Source of the DNA: Competibacter_A sp037045685
GTDB taxonomy: Bacteria; Pseudomonadota; Gammaproteobacteria; Competibacterales; Competibacteraceae
Reading direction: 5' to 3'
Assembly (NCBI GenBank): GCA_037045685.1
Contig: JBAOII010000020.1
Span: forward strand, 124,001 to 188,000
Length of the DNA stretch: 64,000 nucleotides
This document shows positions 20,805-29,567 of this stretch, one piece after another. The notes under the pieces are model-generated. The model searched no databases. It saw only the letters and a program-made list of their open reading frames with translations, and had not been told where the DNA came from. Made by a program: the position numbers and the translations under genes. Position 1 is the first letter of the stretch; every line of letters begins with the position of its first letter.

Positions 20805-20922
20805 AGGCAGCTTGATGATGGATGGTTAGACTTTCATCAAGTTAACACAAAAACCGTTCGAGCCGAGCGTGGCGCGGCGGCCGATCAAGAGTGATTTCCA
20901 ACCCCTTCCAGGAGGCGCCCCA

Positions 20923-21775
20923 TTGGCCCGCATCGCGGTGATCGGTTCGGTGGCGCGCGACGAGGTGATTCGGCTGACCGAACCGCTCCGGGCCGGCGCG
21001 CACCTGAACGGCGTCGCGGCGGAGGCGCGAATGGGCGGCGGGGGCGCCAACACGGCGGTCGCCTTGGCCGCCGCCGGCCACGAGGTGAGCTTGCTGGCCG
21101 CCGTCGGCCAGGATGCGGTTGGCGATGTCCTGCTGGCCGAACTGGCCGCTGCCGGGGTGGATACCGCAGCGATCTCGCGCCTGGATCGCCCGACCACGCG
21201 CTCCCTGCTACTGATCGATCCGACTGGCGAGCGGACGGTCGTGAACGTCGCCCGCTGCGAGGATGCCGCCCCGCCGGAGCGATTGTTGGATTTGCCCGCC
21301 GATGCGGTCTACGTGCGCAGCCGCCGCCGCGATCTGGGGCCGTTGCTGGCGGCGAAGGCGGCCGACGCGCTGATCGTCGCCCACCTGCCGCCGGTCGAAC
21401 CGGGCGCGCGGCCGGCGCACGTTCTGGTCGCGTCGAGTTCCGATCTGGATGCGGGCGCGATCCAGACTCCCCAGGCTTTGGGGCAATCGGTCAGCGGCGG
21501 GCTGGCGCGCTGGACGGTCATCACCGCCGGGGCGGCCGGCGCTCGCGCCTATTCGGCGGGGGAGATGCTGGAAGCGCCCGCTCAACGTGTCGAGCCAGTC
21601 GATACCACCGGCGCGGGCGATGCCTTCGCGGCCGGCTTGATTCACGCTTTGGTTCGAGGGCCAGCCGATGGCCGACGCGCTCGCCGTCGCGGTACGCTTT
21701 GGCACCGAGGCCACCTTGTGGCCGACGTCCGGCTTGCCGGCGCCGGCCGTACATCGTTTGCTGAAGGAGATTTGA
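20923..21775 (+). CDS. PfkB-family sugar kinase (ribokinase-like), frameshifted near the 3' end
   Basis: Start taken as TTG 20923, because AGGAGG lies nine bases before it and LARIAVIGSVARDEV is the normal family opening. It has the first PfkB motif GGGGANTAVALAAAGHEV and the second, catalytic motif DTTGAGDAFAAGLIHAL. As read, the frame runs past to 21780 with an Arg-rich tail. Dropping one base at ~21660 gives GQPMADALAVAVRFGTEATL and a stop at 21773-21775, 283 residues, the correct family ending. The stop lies 1 bp from the aldo/keto reductase start, so the two form an operon. Substrate unknown (a pentose or similar sugar). Confidence 0.82.
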
Positions 21776-21776
21776 T

Positions 21777-22766
21777 ATGAAAACCCATCGTCTCGGTCAT
21801 CGAGGCCCCGCCGTTTCCGCTATCGGCCTGGGCTGCATGGGCATGAGCGATTTCTACAGCGGTCGCGACGACGCGGAATCCGTCGCCACGATTCAGCGTG
21901 CGCTGGAACTGGGCGTCACCCTGCTCGACACCGCCGACATGTACGGCCCGCACACCAACGAGGAACTGATCGGCCGGGCCATTCGGGGGCAGCGCGAGCG
22001 GGCGTTCCTGGCGACCAAGTTCGGCATCGTGCGCGACCCCGACGATCCGGCGCGGCGCGGTCTGAACGGCCGCCCGGAGTACGTCCGCGCCGCTTGCGAG
22101 GGCAGCCTGCGGCGGCTGGGCGTGGAAACCATCGATCTGTACTACCAGCACCGGGTCGATCCGGCCACGCCGATCGAGGAGACCGTCGGCGCGATGGCCG
22201 AGTTGGTGCGGGCGGGCAAGGTGCGTTATCTCGGGCTGTCGGAAGTCTCGGCGGCGACGCTCGAACGGGCTTGCGCGGTGCATCCGATCACCGCCGTGCA
22301 ATCCGAATATTCGCTGTGGACCCGCGACCCGGAAAGCGAGGTGCTGGCCGCCTGTCGCCGGCTGGGGGTGGGTTTCGTCGCCTACAGTCCGCTGGGGCGC
22401 GGCTTTTTGACCGGCGCCATCCAGCGGCCGGAGGATTTCGCCGAGGACGACTATCGCCGGACCAGCCCCCGGTTTCAGGGCGAGAACTTTGCCCGAAATT
22501 TAGCCTTGGTCGATCAAGTGCGGATGCTGGCCCAGCGCAAAGGCTGCCGAGCCTCGCAACTCGCCCTGGCCTGGGTGCTGGCGCAAGGCGAGGATGTCGT
22601 CCCGATTCCCGGCACCAAGCGGCGACGCTATCTGGAACAGAACGCGGCGGCGGTCGAGGTGGCGCTGACGGCGGCGGAATTGGCCGAGATCGACGCCGCT
22701 TTCCCGCCGGATGCGGCCGCCGGCCTGCGCTATCCCGAGGAAATGATGCGGCTGGTGAATCGGTAA
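21777..22766 (+). CDS. Aldo/keto reductase
   Basis: 329-residue NADPH-dependent oxidoreductase of the AKR superfamily. The catalytic tetrad is visible: Asp and Tyr in LLDTADMYG, Lys in FLATKFG and His in YYQHRVDPATPIE. The cofactor-binding C-terminal segment contains VPIPGTKRRRYLEQN. Architecture resembles the YajO/AKR13 group acting on aldehydes. A GAAGGAGAT ribosome site overlaps the end of the kinase gene. The CRISPR array begins 24 bp after its stop. Confidence 0.93.
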   Translation: MKTHRLGHRGPAVSAIGLGCMGMSDFYSGRDDAESVATIQRALELGVTLLDTADMYGPHTNEELIGRAIRGQRERAFLATKFGIVRDPDDPARRGLNGRPEYVRAACEGSLRRLGVETIDLYYQHRVDPATPIEETVGAMAELVRAGKVRYLGLSEVSAATLERACAVHPITAVQSEYSLWTRDPESEVLAACRRLGVGFVAYSPLGRGFLTGAIQRPEDFAEDDYRRTSPRFQGENFARNLALVDQVRMLAQRKGCRASQLALAWVLAQGEDVVPIPGTKRRRYLEQNAAAVEVALTAAELAEIDAAFPPDAAAGLRYPEEMMRLVNR

Positions 22767-22789
22767 AATCCAATTTCGTCGTAATTGGG

Positions 22790-25436
22790 TTTTCAATCCG
22801 CGCCCGCCAATTACGGCGGGCGAATCTCGCCACATTACGGCATCGCGTATGCTGCTGGCCGTAAGTGTTTCAATCCGCGCCCGCCAATTACGGCGGGCGA
22901 ATCCGCTGATCGGTGCGGATGCGCATCGTCTCCGCCAGTACTGGTTTCAATCCGCGCCCGCCAATTACGGCGGGCGAATCGGGTGATCGAGGTGTGCGAT
23001 GCGCACCAGCTTGCGAATGTTTCAATCCGCGCCCGCCAATTACGGCGGGCGAATCATAAGCGGACTGCTCAACAGCCACCCCGCATGAGGTTTCAATCCG
23101 CGCCCGCCAATTACGGCGGGCGAATCGCAGCCGCGTCAACGGCAGTCGCGACATCGCGGCCAGGTTTCAATCCGCGCCCGCCAATTACGGCGGGCGAATC
23201 ACCGGACGAATCGGCGTTCGACCTGTGGCGGTTTCAATCCGCGCCCGCCAATTACGGCGGGCGAATCCTTGGAGGATCTGGAGCGGTGGACGGGTACGAG
23301 GTTTCAATCCGCGCCCGCCAATTACGGCGGGCGAATCGCCGCGCCGGCCGATGACGCCGGAAGCGCCTGGAAATGTTTCAATCCGCGCCCGCCAATTACG
23401 GCGGGCGAATCGACGATAATCATGGGGGGCATTCGCCCATTATCAGAGTTTCAATCCGCGCCCGCCAATTACGGCGGGCGAATCAGCGCACGTCGACCAG
23501 CGACCAGCCAGGCCTAGCGTTGTTTCAATCCGCGCCCGCCAATTACGGCGGGCGAATCACTTGTAGATCGTCTGCAACCGGTCGCGGCAGCGGTGTTTCA
23601 ATCCGCGCCCGCCAATTACGGCGGGCGAATCGCCGGTGCAGCCGATGGTCAGCCGTCGGCGCCAGCACCGGTTTCAATCCGCGCCCGCCAATTACGGCGG
23701 GCGAATCACCAGTCGATCATGCCGACTCCCGACCATGATTCGGTTTCAATCCGCGCCCGCCAATTACGGCGGGCGAATCACCGGTCGGTGCAGTCGCTTG
23801 CAGCGCAATCGTTGGTTTCAATCCGCGCCCGCCAATTACGGCGGGCGAATCCTGCTAGATCGGCGCAGGCTGCTTGTCATCGACTCGCAGTTTCAATCCG
23901 CGCCCGCCAATTACGGCGGGCGAATCCTGCTGTCCGCGGCTGCAATCGTCATTCGACTTCATGTTTCAATCCGCGCCCGCCAATTACGGCGGGCGAATCG
24001 CACCGATGTGGCACGGGTCAACGACTCCGGCTGACGGTTTCAATCCGCGCCCGCCAATTACGGCGGGCGAATCCCGTGCGCGCATCGCCGGCATTGCGTC
24101 GAGACGTACGGTTTCAATCCGCGCCCGCCAATTGCGGCGGGCGAATCCGATGGCGGCCTGCGCGACGGCTCGATGTGACAAGCGTTTCAATCCGCGCCCG
24201 CCAATTGCGGCGGGCCGTGCGGCAATCGGTGGGCATCGAGCGGTTTCAATCCGCGCCCGCCAATTACGGCGGGCGAATCCCCGCTATAAAGTCTTGCTTC
24301 TGGACCGGAGAATTTCAATCCGCGCCCGCCAATTACGGCGGGCGAATCTGTGGCCGGCCAAATCGCGCAAAGGGGGTAACGAAACGCGACACCCCTATGG
24401 TTTCAATCCGCGCCCGCCAATTACGGCGGGCGAATCCAGATACCAGATTCCACCATCTCGGGTGAGTCGCTTGTTTTAATCCGCGCGCCCGCCAATTACG
24501 GCGGGCGAATCGATGATGCCCGCGACGGCGATACCTTCCGCGAGCGTTTCAATCCTGCGCCGCTAATTACGGCGGGCGAATCAAATCGACGCGGTTTAGA
24601 GCGTCGTCCAGATTGTCCCGTGGACTTAACCACAACGGCGCGATAGAGCGGAGTTTCAATCCGCGCCCGCCAATTACGGCGGGCGAATCGCGATTTCCGC
24701 GAATACCGGAGTCGCGACACGAACCCGTTTCAATCCGCGCCCGCCAATTACGGCGGGCGAATCAGGATGGCCTGTGGGATGCCGCCGCCGAGCACCTGTT
24801 TCAATCCGCGCCCGCCAATTACGGCGGGCGAATCTTTCTCGGCCTGCACAAGCGCCGCCCGTCGGAGTGGTTTCAATCCGCGCCCGCCAATTACGGCGGG
24901 CGAATCCAACCTGCTCGCCATCCCGGATCGCGTGGCAGCCGTTTCAATCCGCGCCCGCCAATTACGGCGGGCGAATCGCTTGACCGCCTGGTATACCTGG
25001 CGCAACTACGAAGTTTCAATCCGCGCCCGCCAATTACGGCGGGCGAATCGCGCATTCCCCGGCTGGTGCGCCGACGGGGCTTGTTTCAATCCGCGCCCGC
25101 CAATTACGGCGGGCGAATCCAGCCGACGCGCTGCGTGGACACTACGATGTTGTCGTTTCAATCCGCGCCCGCCAATTACGGCGGGCGAATCGAGCCGCTC
25201 GTGCTGCTCGACGCAACTGTCAACAGTTTCAATCCGCGCCCGCCAATTACGGCGGGCGAATCACCGCGATGCTGGCCGAATGGCATTTCACGCGCCGCCC
25301 GCGTCAACGCAATCCCGCATCGCGGCCTGTTTCAATCCGCGCCCGCCAATTACGGCGGGCGAATCCGGGGCGTGCCGGACGACTCACCATGATGTCGCCG
25401 TTTCAATCCGCGCCCGCCAATTACGGTGGGCGAATC
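22790..25436 (-). CRISPR. Type I-C CRISPR array, 36 repeats
   Basis: 37-nt repeats, plus-strand form beginning GTTTCAATCC and ending GGCGGGCGAATC, with a 7-bp hairpin GCCCGCC/GGCGGGC around AATTAC or its complement. By the ATTGAAAC end rule, crRNAs are read from the minus strand, same as the cas genes. I count 36 repeats and 35 spacers; most spacers are 34-40 nt. Irregularities: repeats at 24111 and 24184 share an A-to-G change; the 24184 repeat lacks its last 5 bases; those at 24473 and 24546 are divergent; intervals at 24349 (51 nt), 24583 (70 nt) and 25263 (66 nt) are overlong. The cas-proximal repeat (25400-25436) has a C-to-T change and abuts truncated cas1, with no leader. Confidence 0.97.
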
Positions 25437-25510
25437 ACCAGCGTTTCCCCTTCCAGATGGAGATAGGCGCCTTGGGTCATCACGTAAAGCGTATTCAAGA
25501 GATGGCGCAT
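25421..25510 (-). pseudogene. cas1: Truncated cas1, 5' end only, running into the CRISPR repeat
   Basis: ATG at 25510 overlaps the end of cas4, as in normal I-C operons. It encodes MRHLLNTLYVMTQGAYLHLE followed by GETLVIR, the conserved first strand region of type I-C Cas1. The frame then enters the last CRISPR repeat, which supplies two prolines and the TAA stop (25421-25423), giving 29 residues. The integrase active site, all of cas2 and the leader are absent. The bases GATTCGC are shared by the cas1 codons and the repeat start, so a short-homology deletion is a plausible origin. A collapsed-repeat assembly error is the alternative. Confidence 0.85.
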
Positions 25511-26157
25511 GGTTCGTCGTCCTCGTCATCCGAGTCGTAGAGTGTTTTCCGCAGAGTTCGCAGACGCGCGGCGCCCGCGATCAGCGCCGGTTGGCAGAGA
25601 TCGAACAGCGAACATTCCTTGCAGCGCCCATCCGCCACGGGTGGCGGCAAGTGTCCGCTGGCCAGCATCGCCCGAATCTTCGGCACCATTTCCTCGACCG
25701 CGCTGCGCAGCGCGGCCGTGATCGCCACTTCCCGCCGTCGCCGGGAACTGTGGTGAAAAACCGCGCCGCGCGGCACGGGTCGACCGAGCATCTCCTCCAG
25801 GCACATCGCCTGAGCCGCCACTTGCAAGTCGTCGTGTTGCCGGGCGCGACGCGGGCCGTGCTTATACTCCACGGGAAAAGGCGTGCCGTCGGGCAGAAAT
25901 TCCACCACATCCGCCCGGCCCACCAAGCCCAACCGCCGCGAGTACAGCGGCAAGGCGCGCTCGACGCGCACCTCGCCCTCGGCCCGGCTTTCCGGCGTGT
26001 CCACCTGCTCGTGCACCGCCTGTCCGCGCAAGGTGTACACGTTCTCGTCCCATGCTTGCTCGGCGTGGATCAGCGCGCACTGACGCGGGCAATAGCTGTA
26101 GTGCTGGAGCGCCGAGATCGCTATCGCGTCGTCGGATTCCTCGTCCGGCGGGGGCAT
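25495..26157 (-). CDS. cas4: CRISPR-associated exonuclease Cas4
   Basis: 220 residues, normally trims prespacers and checks PAMs with Cas1-Cas2. Motifs: HYSYCPRQCALIH with the first iron-sulfur cysteine(s) near residue 23, RADVVEF and EYKHG as the RecB-like nuclease Asp/Glu-Lys, and CKECSLFDLC completing the Fe-S cluster near residue 182. The frame is intact. Its 3' end overlaps the truncated cas1 start and its 5' end lies 6 bp after cas7. With Cas1 and Cas2 missing, Cas4 would have no adaptation complex to serve here. Confidence 0.93.
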   Translation of the reverse strand: MPPPDEESDDAIAISALQHYSYCPRQCALIHAEQAWDENVYTLRGQAVHEQVDTPESRAEGEVRVERALPLYSRRLGLVGRADVVEFLPDGTPFPVEYKHGPRRARQHDDLQVAAQAMCLEEMLGRPVPRGAVFHHSSRRRREVAITAALRSAVEEMVPKIRAMLASGHLPPPVADGRCKECSLFDLCQPALIAGAARLRTLRKTLYDSDDEDDEPCAIS

Positions 26158-26163
26158 GGCGGC

Positions 26164-27051
26164 TTACTCCACCCATCGCAACAGATTTACACCCTCCGGC
26201 AAGCCATCGGTATCCACCTTCACCGCGTAATCCTCGAATCCGCGCGGAGTGCCGGCGGGATCGCGCAAATTGACCGCAATTCGCTCGAACAGGCGGTGCG
26301 CGGGCGCGTTGCCCAACGCGGTGGCGTGCTCGAACACGTACAAACCGCGCGTCGTCATCTGCCCGCGTGCGGCGGAATGATCGTGCTCGAACATGCTGCC
26401 CAAGGCTTCCCACAACAGCGCCAAGTCTCCATCCGAGAATCCGGTCTGCGCCGCCAGATGCGCCGAGATAAAGCCGTGCGCCCGATACAGGCCATAGGGC
26501 ACGGTGAATTTGCGGCCCATCGTGCGGTTGTCGCCTTGCTGGGCTTCGGCTTCTTTCTCGGTGGCGACCGCCATGCGGGTGATGGAATGTTCCGCCGGGG
26601 TAATCGGGTCCATGCTGCGGGCGAAGGTCATTTGCACCGGACCGCGCACTTGGCCGCAATTGATGCCGGTGGACATCACGGCTCCGAAGGTACGCACGTC
26701 GTAGAAATTGCCGCACATCCACGCCCGCGCTTTTTCCACCTCGTCGCCACTGCCCTTGCGTTTGCCGCTTTCGCCGGATAGCGCAAATCCCAAGGCGGTA
26801 TAAGCGCGTTCGTGTTGCCGGTTCAATACCGCTTTTTCCTTGACGTAAATCTCGAACGGCGGTTGCTCGCCCTGTTTGAGTCCCACGTAATTACGCACCT
26901 TGCGCTTCAGGCAAACATCGGTGACCAGCCCATGGCCGGTTTGCGGGTCCATGCGCGGCATGTTGCCGGCGTCCGGGTCACCGTTGGGGTTGCCGTCGAT
27001 CACGTCGAACAGCAACACGAAGTCGTAACGGTTCTTGATCGAGTCAGTCAT
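26164..27051 (-). CDS. cas7: Cas7 (Csd2), type I-C Cascade backbone
   Basis: 295 residues; multiple copies coat the crRNA. Characteristic opening RYDFVLLFDVIDGNPNGDPD with GNMPRMDPQTGHGLVTDVCL, and the central NFYDVRTFGAVMSTGINCGQ. Frame intact, full family length. Overlaps the end of cas8c by 8 bp and sits 6 bp upstream of cas4, so it is translated in the same operon. Confidence 0.95.
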   Translation of the reverse strand: MTDSIKNRYDFVLLFDVIDGNPNGDPDAGNMPRMDPQTGHGLVTDVCLKRKVRNYVGLKQGEQPPFEIYVKEKAVLNRQHERAYTALGFALSGESGKRKGSGDEVEKARAWMCGNFYDVRTFGAVMSTGINCGQVRGPVQMTFARSMDPITPAEHSITRMAVATEKEAEAQQGDNRTMGRKFTVPYGLYRAHGFISAHLAAQTGFSDGDLALLWEALGSMFEHDHSAARGQMTTRGLYVFEHATALGNAPAHRLFERIAVNLRDPAGTPRGFEDYAVKVDTDGLPEGVNLLRWVE

Positions 27052-28828
27052 GGTCGGGCGCTCCCTGATCAGCAGATTGATTATCCGAAGATTTCCGAGT
27101 GAAAAAATCTTGTCGTTGATGGTAGTAACCGATGGCGAACCGCCCCTGATCGTCCAGGTTCAGATGCGCCGGAAATTGGGTGACCGCTTCCAGAATCTGA
27201 CCGATCAAGCTTTCCAGCCAGATCACCTGTCCGGTCGCCAGTTTGTTCACATGGTGATTTTTCAGCTTCAGCAGATACGGGAAAGCGGTAACCGGCGTGG
27301 CCGAGGCGGCGCCGTAAAACCGGTCGCGGATGGTGGCGTTCAGTATTCCGGGGCTACCGGCCGATGTTTCCTGGGCGCGTTCCAGCACGGAGAACAGTCG
27401 GCCCAAGCGATAGCCGATATTGGGGTTTTGTAGATCGAGCGACACGTCAACCTCCTGTTTGGCGGGATGATTAAATCGAGCATTGCGAACCAGCACGGCC
27501 TTGATCAAAGCCGCACGGACATAATTAACCGCTCCCTGTTCAGCACGGATGCGTTGCAAGGCGGCAACCAGCAGCGTTTGGGGGTAGGGCGTTCCGGCGA
27601 GAATTGCGCGCAGCACTTCACCGGCTAGTGGCGGCGGGATGTTCTTGCTTTCGCCTTGAGCAGCGGTGGCTTATCAGCAAGCGCCAGAGCGGCAAATATT
27701 CCAAGTCGCGGGGTGACCGGACGATGGCGAGATCATCAAAATGCTGGCGAATGTTCGCCGCCAGTTCGCGTACCGTACTCACATTCCACAACCGCACAGC
27801 CAGACGGGCATTGTTCGGCGCGAGGCCCAGCACGAAAAAGCGGGTTTCGTCTTCGTCCAGCGGGCGCACACCCGTTTCGGGCGCTTTGTACAGCGCTTTT
27901 ACCGCTTCTACCCCGCGCGCCGGATCGTCGGGATCGGGTTGTAACCAAGCGGCGAACAGTTCCTCGGCGGGATCGGGCTTTTCGGCCCAGAACACGAAGG
28001 TATCTTCGCCGACCGGCAATTTCTGGCGGGAATCGGCGCGCAGCAGATAATTGAGCGCGGTGGTGTAAGCGAACGCCGCGTATTCGCCGACGGGGGCGTT
28101 TTGGCCCTGTTCCTTGCCGTAAGAGCAGGCAGCGGCGAAATTGAAGGAAAAGAGATTCGCCCCACTGCTTTGCGCGCCGCGCACGCCCTTGATCGCCGGA
28201 TGCAAACGGGCGATGGCGTCCAGATCGCCGCTGACCAGACAGCGGTTGCGAGCGGTTGTTGGTATCTCGTTCAGTCGCCACGACCGCTTGCCGTACCGCT
28301 TCCCGCTGACAAATCAGTTCCAAGTCACCATCCAGGCGGAAACTGAGCGACTCGGTGGTTTTGTTCAATTCCGGCCAGAGCGGATGGGCAAACGCCGACG
28401 CTGAAGTCGCCCTGATCCAGAAACGCCAGCGCGGCCCGTACTCCCTCGTCGGTAACAGGTGCTGGAAAAGCATCGTGGATGCGCTGAATGAACGCGCGGT
28501 GCGCTTCGCGAGTGCGTTCCCGCTCCTTTTCCAGCTTGGCGGCGTCCAATTTCGCGGCGCGCGTCTCACTCACCACGCCCAGCACGTAGCCCAAACCGTC
28601 CCATAACAGGTTGGCTGCTACCCCAGAAGTGCGTTTGACCCCCTGCGGCACGACGAACAACCGTCCCTTGTCGCGTTTGTTGTCGCCGGCGCGGGTGTCT
28701 TCGATGTCCACGAAGCGCCCATCCCGATCCAGCACGATGATGAAAGGGATCGCCTTGCGCTCGAAGCCCGGCGGCGGCAGTTCCTCCTCTTGCCGACGGT
28801 AATAATCACAGAGGGCTTGCAAGATCAT
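27044..28828 (-). pseudogene. cas8c: Cas8c (Csd1) large subunit, three frameshifts as read
   Basis: Begins MILQALCDYYRRQEEELPPP, the standard Csd1 N-terminus, with FIIVLDRDGRFVDIEDTR and VPQGVKRTSGVAANLLWD. The product then continues in other frames after changes near 28400, 28255 and 27655: NLFSFNFAAACSYGKEQG and YLLRADSRQKLPVGEDTFVF, then AALQRIRAEQGAVNYVRAAL and a C-terminus ending in GAPDHD. Spliced length is 594 residues with no net length change, near family size, which argues for indel errors. Csd1 recognises the PAM and supports Cas3 recruitment. The start overlaps the cas5 stop (ATGA). Confidence 0.85.
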
Positions 28829-29541
28829 CGCACGATCTCCTCGCTGTTCCAGGCCGGAACCCGGACCGTGCCGTTATCGAGTTGGGCGCGGAAAAAACAC
28901 GGTGTCGGCTCGGAACCACGATATTCCAAGTCGTACAGCATCCAGCCCAGATCGCGGCTGTCAGCGATTGGCTCCGGCCACGGTCCGGCAGGGTCCACCC
29001 AGGCGAACGCCGCCGAAAATTCCCGGCAACCCAGAGTAGGGCTGGTTGAAGCACTGGCCCTTCTCGGCGCGGCGGCGGAACATGGCCGCGTACTTGGCGA
29101 GCTGTGTCGTCGGGACCGGCCTGTTCGGTCAACTCGAACCGGGCGTGAATCAGATAATCCACCTCCCGCAACAGCAGCGCGGCGCGCTGTTGCCGGTCTT
29201 CGTCGGCGTATAGCCCCAACGCACCCTTGCCCCGATTCATGGCGGTTTTCACGTTGTCCGTGGAAATCACGCCGGCGACCTCGTTGCGGCGCACCGAGGC
29301 CCAGCGAATCGGCTCTAACACATCAATCCGGGGCACCCGCCAGACGATTTGGGGCTTGAGCACGTCGATCCGGGTTCACCCGCCAAACGATTTGCGGTTT
29401 CCACAAAATCGCCTCCAGCACGCCACGGGCGGCGGAGGGCGTCATCACGTCGTAGGAAACCCGCTCGACCTTCATCTCCGGGCGGGTGAAGCAGGCGTAA
29501 TCGCCCCATACCCGCAGGCACACCGCGTTGTCCAGCGTCAT
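28825..29541 (-). pseudogene. cas5: Cas5 (Cas5d/Cas5c), frameshifted and with an internal duplication
   Basis: In type I-C, Cas5 replaces Cas6 and processes pre-crRNA. Start is the ATG at 29541, with AGGAGG just upstream. It opens LDNAVCLRVWGDYACFTRPE and VERVSYDVMTPSAARGVLEA, the family hallmark, then IRWASVRRNEVAG. Frame breaks occur near 29375, 29125 and 29035; the final frame gives DLGWMLYDLEYRG and VPAWNSEEIVR up to a TGA overlapping cas8c. At 29316-29400 the KPQIVWRV-RIDVL segment is present twice in tandem (42 and 43 bp); the two copies differ only at synonymous sites plus one base that shifts the frame. Confidence 0.85.
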
Positions 29542-29567
29542 GGCAGCCTCCTGTTCATGCAATCAAA

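Noticed and set aside
22785..25540. Overlapping open frames through the CRISPR array with repeated FNPRPPITAGES-like peptides
   Set aside because: They are translations of the 37-nt repeat with no stop codon in some frames, not proteins.
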